In this document: positions 1 through 7,115 of the stretch, in pieces
Numbering within the stretch: the first letter of the stretch is position 1
Layout: each line of letters opens with the position of its first letter
Origin: DAOPXV01 sp035352535
GTDB taxonomy: Bacteria > Muiribacteriota > UBA9980
Reading direction: 5' to 3'
Length of the DNA: 22,580 bases
NCBI GenBank assembly: GCA_964545075.1
Contig: CAZJFS010000063.1
Span: 1 to 22,580 of the forward strand
The notes under the pieces: generated by a model
The model's input: the letters and a program-made list of their open reading frames with translations, nothing else
What the model was told of the DNA's origin: nothing
Database searches by the model: none
Made by a program: the position numbers and the translations under genes

Positions 1-1
1 G

Positions 2-1630
2 TTGCGCGTGCTGAAGCTTTTCGGCAATAAAAGCGCTTACCGCGTCAAATCGTCGATCGGCGCCGAACAGGAATACTTTCTCGTAGATACGAAATACGCC
101 AATGAACGCCTTGACCTTAAGATATGCGGCCGAACGCTTCTTGGCGCGCGCCCCGTCAAAGGTCAGGAAATGGAAGATCATTATTTCACTTCAATAAAAG
201 ACCGCGTTATAAGTTTTATGCAGGATTTTGAATTCGAGCTTTTCAAACTGGGAGTGCCCTGCAAGACACGCCATAATGAGGTAGCTCCGCATCAGTTTGA
301 GATAGCTCCGATCTATGAAGATGCTAATATTGCCGCCGATCACAACCAGCTTCTCATGGAAACGCTGAAGCGGGTAGCGCTCCGGCATAACTTCATGGCG
401 CTTCTGGCGGAAAAGCCTTTCGCGTACGTCAACGGTTCCGGAAAGCATTGCAACTGGTCGCTTACGGATTCGGATGGCGCCAATCTTCTGGAGCCTGGCG
501 AAACGCCCGTGAAAAACCTTCAATTTCTTGTGTTCCTGGCTGCGACTTTGCGCGCGGTAAATAACCATGGCGGCCTTTTGAGGGCGGCGATAACGTCTTC
601 CGGAAACGACCACAGGCTGGGCGCGAACGAGGCGCCGCCAGCGATCATGTCCGTGTTTTTGGGCGAACAGCTCGCGAAGATATTGGATCAGATAGAAAGC
701 GGAAAAATAAAGGACAGTCATGAAAAGTCGATTTTAGATCTCGGCCTTTCAAAACTGCCTAAAGTTTCAAAAGACCAGGCGGACAGAAACAGAACGTCGC
801 CTTTCGCGTTTACCGGAAACAAATTTGAATTCCGCGCCGTGGGCTCTTCAGCTTCTATTTCTATTCCCGTTGCGGTTTTAAACGCGGCCGTGAGCGAATC
901 GTTAAATTTCGTCGCCGATAGCCTTGAAAAGAAGACGAAGGTATCCAAAGATTTTAACGCCGCCGTCATCGAGCTGTTGCGTGAAATGATAAAAGATACG
1001 AAGCGCATAAGATTCGAAGGGAACAACTATTCCAATCAGTGGGTAAAGGAAGCCGTCAAACGCGGGCTTCCGATTGCCAAAAACACGCCCGAAGCGCTTA
1101 AATTCTGGATCGACCGCAATGAAAGCTCATGCATAATAAAAGCCGGAGTCATATCAAAAGAAGAGGCCGAGGCGCGATATCATGTATGTTACGAACAATA
1201 TAACAAGATGCTTGAGATCGAGTTCGCGACGATGCTTGAAATGTTGTCGAAGCAGGTTCTGCCCGCGGCTTATTTTTATCAGCACGAATTGTCGTCATCT
1301 ATCGGCGCGGCTTTAGACGTTGCCGAACAGCTTGTATTTATAGCTAAAAAGACGAAGAACGCCCAACCGCCCAACATCGAGCCGCAGGCGAAATTTCTGG
1401 CCGAGTTCGTGGAAGCGGTATCCAGGCTTCAAAGCCTGGTCGATCAGATGCGTAAAATAAGAAAAACGCTCCTTGAAGAGGAGGATATATTCAAAAAAGC
1501 TGATTTTATCGTCGGAAACGTTCTGCCGATAATGCATCAAGCCAGAGAAATATCGGACTTTCTCGAAGTGAGAATAGATAAGAACTGCTGGCAGATACCG
1601 ACATACTCCGAACTTTTGTTCTGGGATTAA
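2..1630 (+). CDS. glnN: Type III glutamine synthetase (GlnN), 5'-truncated by window edge
   Basis: Makes glutamine from glutamate, ammonia and ATP in the cytoplasm, the entry step of nitrogen assimilation. The 542 visible residues are the catalytic and C-terminal parts of the large dodecameric GSIII family, whose members run to about 700 residues, so roughly 150-180 N-terminal residues should lie before the window. Family signatures seen: SIGAEQEYFLVD near the visible start, the GSIII-type stretch LLGARPVKGQEMEDHYF, NEVAPHQFEIAPIYED (metal and substrate site), NGSGKHCNWSL, and SSGNDHRLGANEAPPA (nucleotide site). The TTG at position 2 is only the first codon in frame, not a supported start. 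It stands alone on the plus strand and converges with the LysM gene, sharing a terminator 62 bases past its stop. No regulator is visible. The family call is firm. Confidence 0.96.
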   Translation: MRVLKLFGNKSAYRVKSSIGAEQEYFLVDTKYANERLDLKICGRTLLGARPVKGQEMEDHYFTSIKDRVISFMQDFEFELFKLGVPCKTRHNEVAPHQFEIAPIYEDANIAADHNQLLMETLKRVALRHNFMALLAEKPFAYVNGSGKHCNWSLTDSDGANLLEPGETPVKNLQFLVFLAATLRAVNNHGGLLRAAITSSGNDHRLGANEAPPAIMSVFLGEQLAKILDQIESGKIKDSHEKSILDLGLSKLPKVSKDQADRNRTSPFAFTGNKFEFRAVGSSASISIPVAVLNAAVSESLNFVADSLEKKTKVSKDFNAAVIELLREMIKDTKRIRFEGNNYSNQWVKEAVKRGLPIAKNTPEALKFWIDRNESSCIIKAGVISKEEAEARYHVCYEQYNKMLEIEFATMLEMLSKQVLPAAYFYQHELSSSIGAALDVAEQLVFIAKKTKNAQPPNIEPQAKFLAEFVEAVSRLQSLVDQMRKIRKTLLEEEDIFKKADFIVGNVLPIMHQAREISDFLEVRIDKNCWQIPTYSELLFWD

Positions 1631-1691
1631 TTGTCGTCAGCATAGCTTTACGCTAAATTACATTTTTGAAAAACGCGTTAGACGTACTAAT

Positions 1692-1729
1692 AAAAAGCCT
1701 TCGAAGAATCAATACTTCGAAGGCTTTTT
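1692..1729. terminator. Bidirectional intrinsic terminator between glnN and the LysM gene
   Basis: A perfect 15-bp inverted repeat (arms 1692-1706 and 1715-1729) with an 8-base loop. It begins with an A run and ends with a T run, so it works as a rho-independent terminator on both strands. It lies 62 bases after the glnN stop and 2 bases past the stop of the minus-strand LysM gene. Confidence 0.93.
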
Positions 1730-1731
1730 TA

Positions 1732-2982
1732 TTATTTTTGAAAAAAGTTTTTTACGCTGCTCAGTGCGTTTTGCGCTACATCTTTAACCGCGCTTACGGC
1801 TTCCGCTATGCTGCCACCAGATCCTAGTGTTGAACCCGCAGTCGCTCCCGCCGCCGCTCCCGCCGCCGCTCCTGCTATCCCGCCGGTCATCATACCGAAC
1901 GTAGCACCGGTGACGGCTCCAATATACGTGCCCAAATTAGTGGATGAATCGGATGAACTGACGCTGCCCGATACCGCTGCTCCCACGCCACCCGATGCCG
2001 TTGCTCCCGCGAATGCTCCCGGACTTGCGGTTTCGGATATTTGTTCCAATGCAGCTGAGCTTGAACCGAATATTGATGAACCTGGCCTGGTTGTGGATGT
2101 TCCTGATGATGTTGCGGTTGAACCCGGCCTGGTTGCAGAGCCAGATGTTGCGGTTGAACCAGGCTTGGTTGTGGATGTTCCCGATGCTAATCCCCCACCC
2201 AATAGTACATAGGATGGCTTATTCGATGCTAAACTTGTGGTTGAGCCGGTTGTCGTCGAACTTGTGTGGCCTGAGGTGCCGGCGCGAAGAGATGACAAGG
2301 ATGCGTTTGAATTGGAAGAGGAAGTTTTTTTTCTAGCAGTCGTTTTTGCGGATGCAGCCCACTTGTTGCTAGCTGAAAGCGCGACGGTTGCAGCTGTATC
2401 GCGGCGAGAACTTTTGGGCATAATTCCAAGCGAGGTTTTGAAAAAACTGGAGAAAGTGCTTTGCGATGACTTCCACGATTCTTCAAGAGCGGCAAGCGCT
2501 TGATCGAAAGCGGCGCCGAAGAATCCATACATAGGCTTGAACGACGGCATAACACCCTGGAAAAATCCTGGATTTGCGTCGATCGGTTTGGGAAGTTCGG
2601 CCAGATTTCCCATGTTTTTCTGTATCTGAGGGTCGACGTATGAAGCGTTAAGTTCGGCCATAAGCGTTGATGATACGCGCGTCTGATATTCTTCGGCGCG
2701 ATCTTCAAGTTCCGTGGCCGACATTGCTATGATTTCGTTAACGAAGCTTCCGTCGGGGATGATTATTTTCGATCCGGTCTTTAATTCAAGAGGGTTTTCA
2801 AGATCGTTTAATATCTTGATAGCCAGCACCATCACTTCATCCGTTTTAGCGATATCGAGAAGCGTTTCACCTTCCTTGATGGTATAAACCTTGCCGCCGA
2901 TTTCCTGTGCCGCGCTTGGCGCTGAAACGGAGAAAAACAGGATAAGCGCTATGAAAATAGCATTTTTAAAGATTTTTATCAT
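1732..2982 (-). CDS. Secreted LysM-domain protein with Ser/Thr/Gly-rich repeats and glycine-zipper C-terminus
   Basis: About 416 residues. A signal peptide (residues ~1-26, ending SAPSAAQ) is followed by one LysM-like module around residues 28-76 (KVYTIKEGETLLDIA to GSKIIIPD), the fold that binds peptidoglycan glycan chains. Next come a mid-region without recognised domain, a Ser/Thr/Ala-rich low-complexity stretch with three R/K-P-G-S repeats, and a Gly/Ala segment of glycine-zipper type (GAVTGATFGMMTGGIAG) ending in a short amphipathic tail. Start chosen at 2982 because GGAGG sits 7 bases before that ATG; an in-frame ATG at 3027 has no ribosome site. It has its own promoter and a terminator 2 bases after the stop, so it is a single-gene unit downstream of the pilin genes. 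A peptidoglycan-bound or outer-membrane-inserted role is inference. Confidence 0.8.
   Translation of the reverse strand: MIKIFKNAIFIALILFFSVSAPSAAQEIGGKVYTIKEGETLLDIAKTDEVMVLAIKILNDLENPLELKTGSKIIIPDGSFVNEIIAMSATELEDRAEEYQTRVSSTLMAELNASYVDPQIQKNMGNLAELPKPIDANPGFFQGVMPSFKPMYGFFGAAFDQALAALEESWKSSQSTFSSFFKTSLGIMPKSSRRDTAATVALSASNKWAASAKTTARKKTSSSNSNASLSSLRAGTSGHTSSTTTGSTTSLASNKPSYVLLGGGLASGTSTTKPGSTATSGSATRPGSTATSSGTSTTRPGSSIFGSSSAALEQISETASPGAFAGATASGGVGAAVSGSVSSSDSSTNLGTYIGAVTGATFGMMTGGIAGAAAGAAAGATAGSTLGSGGSIAEAVSAVKDVAQNALSSVKNFFQK
2078..2190 (-). repeat. Imperfect tandem repeats inside the LysM gene
   Basis: Three degenerate units on the plus strand begin GAACC(T/C/A)GGC(C/T)TGGTTG at 2078, 2120 and 2156, spaced 42 and 36 bases. 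They encode the Ser/Thr-rich stretch with recurring RPGS or KPGS. Spacings are multiples of three, so copy changes would keep the reading frame. Confidence 0.75.
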
Positions 2983-3047
2983 GGCATAACCTCCGCGAAT
3001 TCTTATGAAAAATTTACTTGTAATCATTAGTAAAACCCGCTAATTAT

Positions 3048-3056
3048 ATTATAACA
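3048..3056 (-). promoter_or_regulatory. Extended -10 promoter of the LysM gene
   Basis: On the minus strand this reads TGTTATAAT: a perfect TATAAT (3048-3053) preceded by the TGn extension (3054-3056). No good -35 hexamer lies 16-18 bases upstream, as is usual for extended -10 promoters. Predicted start near 3041, giving a leader of about 59 bases before the ATG at 2982. Confidence 0.6.
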
Positions 3057-3096
3057 TAAAAACTATCCGTTCCGCTGTTTTTATGGTCCGGGTTCA

Positions 3097-3684
3097 TCAA
3101 TATGTGTTCGGCGCCCAGTTTTTATTTACCGCCTGAAGGCCCTTGGGGAAGATAGCGTTTCTCATTTCTACGCTTTGCTGATTATTCGTTTCGACTTTTA
3201 TAGCTACGTCTATAAAGAAATATGAAGGCCCCTTTACTAGATTTGCCGTGAACTTTTTAACTTTTTTTTTCGCGAACTCGCGTTTGATTCCCGCTTCTTC
3301 GGTTCTTATCAGCGTTCCGGTGTCTTTATCGAGAGTGTAATTGATTTTTCTCAAAACTTCATTGCCGTCTTGATCGTAATATAATTTCATGAACTCTAAA
3401 AATCCGTCTCCGCCCTTGAAAAAAGATTCGCCGTTGACGATATTGCCTTTTATAAAAGACTTTCCGAAAAAACCGCCTTTTATGTCCTGTTTCAGATTTT
3501 CAAACGTTATAGCGGCGTCCTGAAGGCATTCAAGTTTCGATTTTCCCGCTTCCACGCCGGAAAAGCTTCTTAAAAAAACCGTATAAAGCGCGCCAAGCAG
3601 TATCAGCGCGATCCCGGAAACAACCGTTATCTCGACAAGAGTAAAGGCCCTGTTCTTGCTTTTCGAATTTTTAAGCTTATTCAT
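3097..3684 (-). CDS. Prepilin-like protein, GspJ/PilW-like (set B)
   Basis: 195 residues with a type IV prepilin N-terminus: a basic leader (SKSKNR), cleavage site A13|F14 (RAFTLVE), the conserved Glu at mature position 5 (E18), and a ~20-residue hydrophobic helix. This class is cut and N-methylated by a prepilin peptidase, then built into a type IV pilus or type II secretion pseudopilus. The soluble part has no recognised domain, but the spacing after the helix (LECLQDAAITFENLKQDIK) resembles GspJ/PilW-type minor pilins, as does its place after a GspI/PilV-like gene. Last gene of set B, 43 bases after its neighbour. The usual Gly at -1 is Ala. The start has only a weak site (GGCGG). The pilin class is sure; the J/W assignment is tentative. 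Confidence 0.85.
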   Translation of the reverse strand: MNKLKNSKSKNRAFTLVEITVVSGIALILLGALYTVFLRSFSGVEAGKSKLECLQDAAITFENLKQDIKGGFFGKSFIKGNIVNGESFFKGGDGFLEFMKLYYDQDGNEVLRKINYTLDKDTGTLIRTEEAGIKREFAKKKVKKFTANLVKGPSYFFIDVAIKVETNNQQSVEMRNAIFPKGLQAVNKNWAPNTY

Positions 3685-3727
3685 AACCGCCGTTTCTTAA
3701 ATATACTGTTTTTTATGATATTTTGTT

Positions 3728-4219
3728 TTATTTTTTGGAACTTTTTTCGAGTTTTTTTGCTATTACGGATCCTACGAGGGAAAGTTTCGTGCTGTCGGTT
3801 TTTTTCCCGGTTCCATCATCTATCGTAACGTTGACCCTGATGATCTTGTAATCGAACTTTTCTTTCAGCCCGCTTCCAATTTCTTCATTATTGTATTCGG
3901 TTATGCTGACTTCGCGTAAAAATCCCTTCGCGAGCGGCGGCAGCATTTTATAATTTTTACTTTCGATCCCGCCGGCCTCGGTTTCGTTGAAGCTTTGATC
4001 GAGCTTTTCATAAGGGAGCGACTTCAAATAATCGATAACGTCTTTCGCGTAATTTGCCGCGGTGACCTTGCTGACGATATCCGCGGTGGCCCTGTAATGT
4101 TCGAATAGTGTTGAAAGCATAGGGACTATGGCGATAACGAGGATGACCGACGTTATCACTATCTCGACGAGAGTGAACGCGCGCCTTGTTTGGTTTCGGT
4201 TATTTGATCTAACTCTCAT
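3728..4219 (-). CDS. Prepilin-like protein, GspI/PilV-like (set B)
   Basis: 163 residues. The prepilin signature is basic (RNQTRR), with cleavage at A14|F15 (RAFTLVEIV), Glu at mature position 5 and a hydrophobic helix to about residue 37. The following ANYAKDVIDYLKSLPYEKL matches the AxxxAxxxIexLrslPfekl pattern common in PilV and GspI minor pilins. Its ATG overlaps the stop of the preceding 663-residue gene in an ATGA arrangement, so the two are translationally coupled. Minor pilins of this class help start pilus assembly or form the tip complex. Ala replaces Gly at -1, as in the next gene but unlike set A. Confidence 0.87.
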   Translation of the reverse strand: MRVRSNNRNQTRRAFTLVEIVITSVILVIAIVPMLSTLFEHYRATADIVSKVTAANYAKDVIDYLKSLPYEKLDQSFNETEAGGIESKNYKMLPPLAKGFLREVSITEYNNEEIGSGLKEKFDYKIIRVNVTIDDGTGKKTDSTKLSLVGSVIAKKLEKSSKK

Positions 4220-6207
4220 TCTTTGTTAGACCCCCAGTTTCGAACGTCAGGTTGTATCGATGCGTAATAAAAGAATGGGGAGTCGTTTTTAACCGTTTGC
4301 ATGGTTTTGAATTTCAGCTTGCCGCCGACTTTTGAAAGCTGCGTGAAATCTATCGAATTAACGGCCAATGTCCCGTTTATTTGAATAGGTTTTTGCGGGG
4401 TAAATTTAGTGCCTTCCTTTAATGCTACCAGGGACGCGTCTACACGGTCCGCGTTGACTATTATTTCGCCGTCGAGGGCTATAAGCGTAAGTATCTGGTT
4501 CTGGAAAGGATCGGCTACGATGTCTCCGGAAATCGTTATATTCCCTTTTTTACACACTATCATTCCGCCGCGGGCGATGACCATAGCCGGAAGAGTTATG
4601 TCGCCTTCGAAATACGCTACCAGGCCCAGATTTAAAATCGCCGGAGACGAATCGGGAGCTATGAAAAGTTTTTTAAATTTTTCGAAATCGGCGTTGTCCT
4701 TAAATCTGTATGAAACGTAAGGCGTTATATATTTTTCGTCTAACGTTAGTTTCCGCAGATCGGTTGCGGCTATTTCGGAATCGGCCGGCGCCGCGGGAAC
4801 CCCGCCGTAATTATTTTCCGTTGAAGGATAAAGCTTTTCCTTTATGTCGGGTATTTTGAAAGGTTCGCATATCATTCCGCGCTTATCCTTTATTTCGGAG
4901 AAAAGTCCGTGATTATAAGGCTCGTTGGTGACTATCTGGTTCATATATTTTGAATACTGCGTATAGTCGGAGACGCCGAAAAGCTTCGCCGCGATCGCCG
5001 CGCAGGACTTGTATTTCGGAGGTTGAGGGTTATCGCTTATGTCCGCGATAGGCGTGATTCCGCTGGAAGAAAAATTTCCGGGCGTGACGAACGGCATGGC
5101 CGACATATAATTCATTCCGAGCGTGGCCTTGTCCTGATAGGCCGCGAGCCTTACGTACGCGCGCTTAACGTTTCCCATAATCCTTGTTGGCGTGGAGTTT
5201 GAAGGCGTGCCGTAGAGTTTCAGAATTGAAGTATTGACGTCGCGCTGAAAAGCTATTCCGTAGCCCGTCATTGACTTCATTTCGCGGCAGAGGCCGTAAT
5301 CGAGGTGGCCTATGAGATATTGCCCCTGGGGGAATTTGCGGTCGTAGAATATGTCGAAATAATAATCGTTGTAAAGCTGGAAAAGTTCTCCTACGCCCGT
5401 TCTGTCGGCGCCGTGGCTGAGCCTCAAAACTATGGGGTCCTGTGGTTTTTCATTTCCGAGAAAGACCATTCCGATATTGAGCGGACTGGCTTCTTTATTA
5501 AAGTTTCCGTTATCTAAAACAAGAGGCTTGCCCTGGACCGGATTTCCGTCTTCATCGACTATGAGGCTGTTGATGTCGCTTCCGGCGGGAATATTTTTCA
5601 CGAAAAGAGTGAAATAGCGGAGGCCTTTGGGCAGTGTATTAATTATTTTTATCTGCTTTTTTACGGTGAGTATTTTTTTTACGGTGAAATATTCGACTTC
5701 GATCACGTAGTTTATCAGTCCGAATTTTTCCCGGGAATTGGCCATGAAGCCGGCTGCGGGACCGAAGGTTTCCGCATATGAACGAATGTTTTCGCGGTCT
5801 ATAAATACGCGCACCTCGTTTATTTTAGCGTATTTAGTTCCCCCGAAGATATCTATTATCCTGGTTATCGGTTTCGAGCTTGAAATTATACTAGTGAGTT
5901 TTTTCGAATTGAAGTTGACTGTTTCAAATTTATCTTTTGGTTTAATAAGATCGTTATAATCGAAGAGATCGTTCTTTCTTTCGAACTCAGTTTTCGAGAA
6001 TTCCTCTTCTATTATTTTTTGGAGTATTTCCATTGCCGCTTCGGCTATTATAAGCGCATTATCGGAATAAACCATGCGGTACATCTGCACGCGCTCATTT
6101 CGAAGTATGGTGTTATATGAAACTATCGCCGCGAAAAGTATCCCCAGGATACAAATGGCGATAATATAACTCATTCCTTTTTTATTTTTGTGGCTTAAAG
6201 AGAACAT
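4216..6207 (-). CDS. Giant PilX/GspK-like prepilin protein (set B), 663 aa
   Basis: The N-terminus has a basic leader (SHKNKK), a probable cleavage site G11|M12 (KKGMSYIIAICIL), one hydrophobic helix, and then YSDNALIIAEAAME, the pattern seen where PilX-type proteins leave the membrane. There is no Glu at mature position 5, as is typical for PilX/GspK. PilX is usually under 250 residues and GspK a little over 300, so 663 is very long. Residues ~520-605 hold short alternating-hydrophobic strands rich in Gly and Ile (MVIARGGMIVCKKGNITISG, LIALDGEIIV) that look like a bactofilin-like beta-solenoid. The middle matches nothing I know. First gene of set B, starting 39 bases downstream of the terminator hairpin that ends the FecR transcript. 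Probable role: large tip subunit. Confidence 0.8.
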   Translation of the reverse strand: MFSLSHKNKKGMSYIIAICILGILFAAIVSYNTILRNERVQMYRMVYSDNALIIAEAAMEILQKIIEEEFSKTEFERKNDLFDYNDLIKPKDKFETVNFNSKKLTSIISSSKPITRIIDIFGGTKYAKINEVRVFIDRENIRSYAETFGPAAGFMANSREKFGLINYVIEVEYFTVKKILTVKKQIKIINTLPKGLRYFTLFVKNIPAGSDINSLIVDEDGNPVQGKPLVLDNGNFNKEASPLNIGMVFLGNEKPQDPIVLRLSHGADRTGVGELFQLYNDYYFDIFYDRKFPQGQYLIGHLDYGLCREMKSMTGYGIAFQRDVNTSILKLYGTPSNSTPTRIMGNVKRAYVRLAAYQDKATLGMNYMSAMPFVTPGNFSSSGITPIADISDNPQPPKYKSCAAIAAKLFGVSDYTQYSKYMNQIVTNEPYNHGLFSEIKDKRGMICEPFKIPDIKEKLYPSTENNYGGVPAAPADSEIAATDLRKLTLDEKYITPYVSYRFKDNADFEKFKKLFIAPDSSPAILNLGLVAYFEGDITLPAMVIARGGMIVCKKGNITISGDIVADPFQNQILTLIALDGEIIVNADRVDASLVALKEGTKFTPQKPIQINGTLAVNSIDFTQLSKVGGKLKFKTMQTVKNDSPFFYYASIQPDVRNWGSNKE

Positions 6208-6245
6208 AAGATCATCCGTCGTTATTTATTGGTTTTAAAAAATAT

Positions 6246-6282
6246 ATCAACCGGCCTTTACCTTGAAGAAAGACCGGTTGAT
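6246..6282 (-). terminator. Intrinsic terminator after the FecR-domain gene
   Basis: Minus-strand hairpin with arms 6269-6282 and 6246-6259 (14 pairs including one G-U, 9-base loop) around CAACCGG/CCGGTTG, followed by a T-rich run. It lies 14 bases past the FecR stop and separates the set A/FecR unit from set B. Confidence 0.85.
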
Positions 6283-6296
6283 TGATGCATTATAAC

Positions 6297-7028
6297 TTAT
6301 TGTTTTTTAGGGTCTTTGCCTTTAAATTTATTAAACGGATCGTCGAGGCTCTTTTTGACCGATTCAATCGAGGCTTCTTTGCTGTCTTCGTTTTTATCAT
6401 CGACGGCGTTCTTTTTTAATTTTTCGGTCACGATATTTCTTTTTATTTCGAACTTTTCAGGGGTTTTAAGAATCGCGTCCTTTAATACGTCGAGTTTGGT
6501 TCCGGCCGCGATGTCAACCGATTTTTTATCCGGCGTTTCGAAGGAAACTACGCCTTCTTTAACCTGAACGGAAGTTTCTTTGGAGAGAAGATCCACTACT
6601 ACTCCGAAAATCGTTCCTTTTATCCCGATGGTACCTACCGGCGTCTGAACCTTGAATTTCATGCTTCCGTCAGATCCTTTAACGGGTTTATAGTTTACCC
6701 ATATTCCGCCCTGCATTATCCTGATATTGTAAAAACCGATCTGAAGTTCCGTGTTGGCTTCAACGCTTAATACCGCGCCATAAGTAGTGAAAAGTTCTCC
6801 GCGCGTTTCGGGGCCGGTCATTATGAGAGCGCCCTCGCCAAGAGATAGCGCCATTGCGTCCTTCGCGTTTAATTCGACGTATTTCTCCGCGCTGTTTTTA
6901 GAGTATTTGATGCCGCCGGTCAGTTTATTTAACGAAGCGAGACCTTTTTCCTGGGCCGCCAGCACAGTTAAAGTCGTTGAAAAAAGAACAAAAAAAGCCG
7001 TAAGTGCTATTAAAAAAAACTTTTTCAT
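6297..7028 (-). CDS. Secreted FecR-domain protein
   Basis: 243 residues: a Sec signal peptide (1-~25, ending TVLAAQ), then a beta-rich FecR domain about residues 55-185. It shows the LGEGALIMTGPETRGEL start and the core TPVGTIGIKGTIFGV, which matches the (T/S)PVATIxVRGTxF family signature. The C-terminal ~55 residues are charged and Lys-rich. Classical FecR proteins are anti-sigma factors with one membrane helix. This one has no anti-sigma N-terminus or transmembrane helix beyond the signal peptide and no sigma factor nearby, so it belongs to the broader group of secreted FecR proteins of unknown job. It sits between two pilin sets with a strong site (GGGAGG) 5 bases before the ATG. A role in envelope or pilus assembly is inference from position only. 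Confidence 0.85.
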   Translation of the reverse strand: MKKFFLIALTAFFVLFSTTLTVLAAQEKGLASLNKLTGGIKYSKNSAEKYVELNAKDAMALSLGEGALIMTGPETRGELFTTYGAVLSVEANTELQIGFYNIRIMQGGIWVNYKPVKGSDGSMKFKVQTPVGTIGIKGTIFGVVVDLLSKETSVQVKEGVVSFETPDKKSVDIAAGTKLDVLKDAILKTPEKFEIKRNIVTEKLKKNAVDDKNEDSKEASIESVKKSLDDPFNKFKGKDPKKQ

Positions 7029-7061
7029 ATTTCCTCCCGATTTTTTAGTGATAGTATATAC

Positions 7062-7115
7062 TTAATTTTTTTTGATTTAGTTTCATAAAAATTTTAAAAA
7101 ATCAAAAAAAATTAA
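7062..7115. repeat. Perfect 17-bp AT-rich inverted repeat
   Basis: Arms 7062-7078 and 7099-7115 are exact reverse complements with a 20-base AT-rich spacer; each arm holds only one G:C pair. The right arm covers the stop codon of the 877-residue gene, and the left arm lies 34 bases upstream of the FecR start. Neither side has the T run expected after an intrinsic terminator, so it is more likely an mRNA end-protecting or processing hairpin, or a DNA cruciform. Confidence 0.7.

Noticed and set aside
191..721. 176-residue minus-strand open frame inside glnN
   Set aside because: Fully antisense to strongly conserved glutamine synthetase sequence; no ribosome site and no family resemblance.
6223..6250. 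TTGATA-16-TAAATA as a promoter for the set B operon
   Set aside because: It overlaps the terminator arm, and its predicted start (~6216) would cut off the ribosome site region. A real set B promoter was not found.
7062..7115. AT-rich inverted repeat as an intrinsic terminator
   Set aside because: No T run follows either arm and the stem is almost only A:T pairs.
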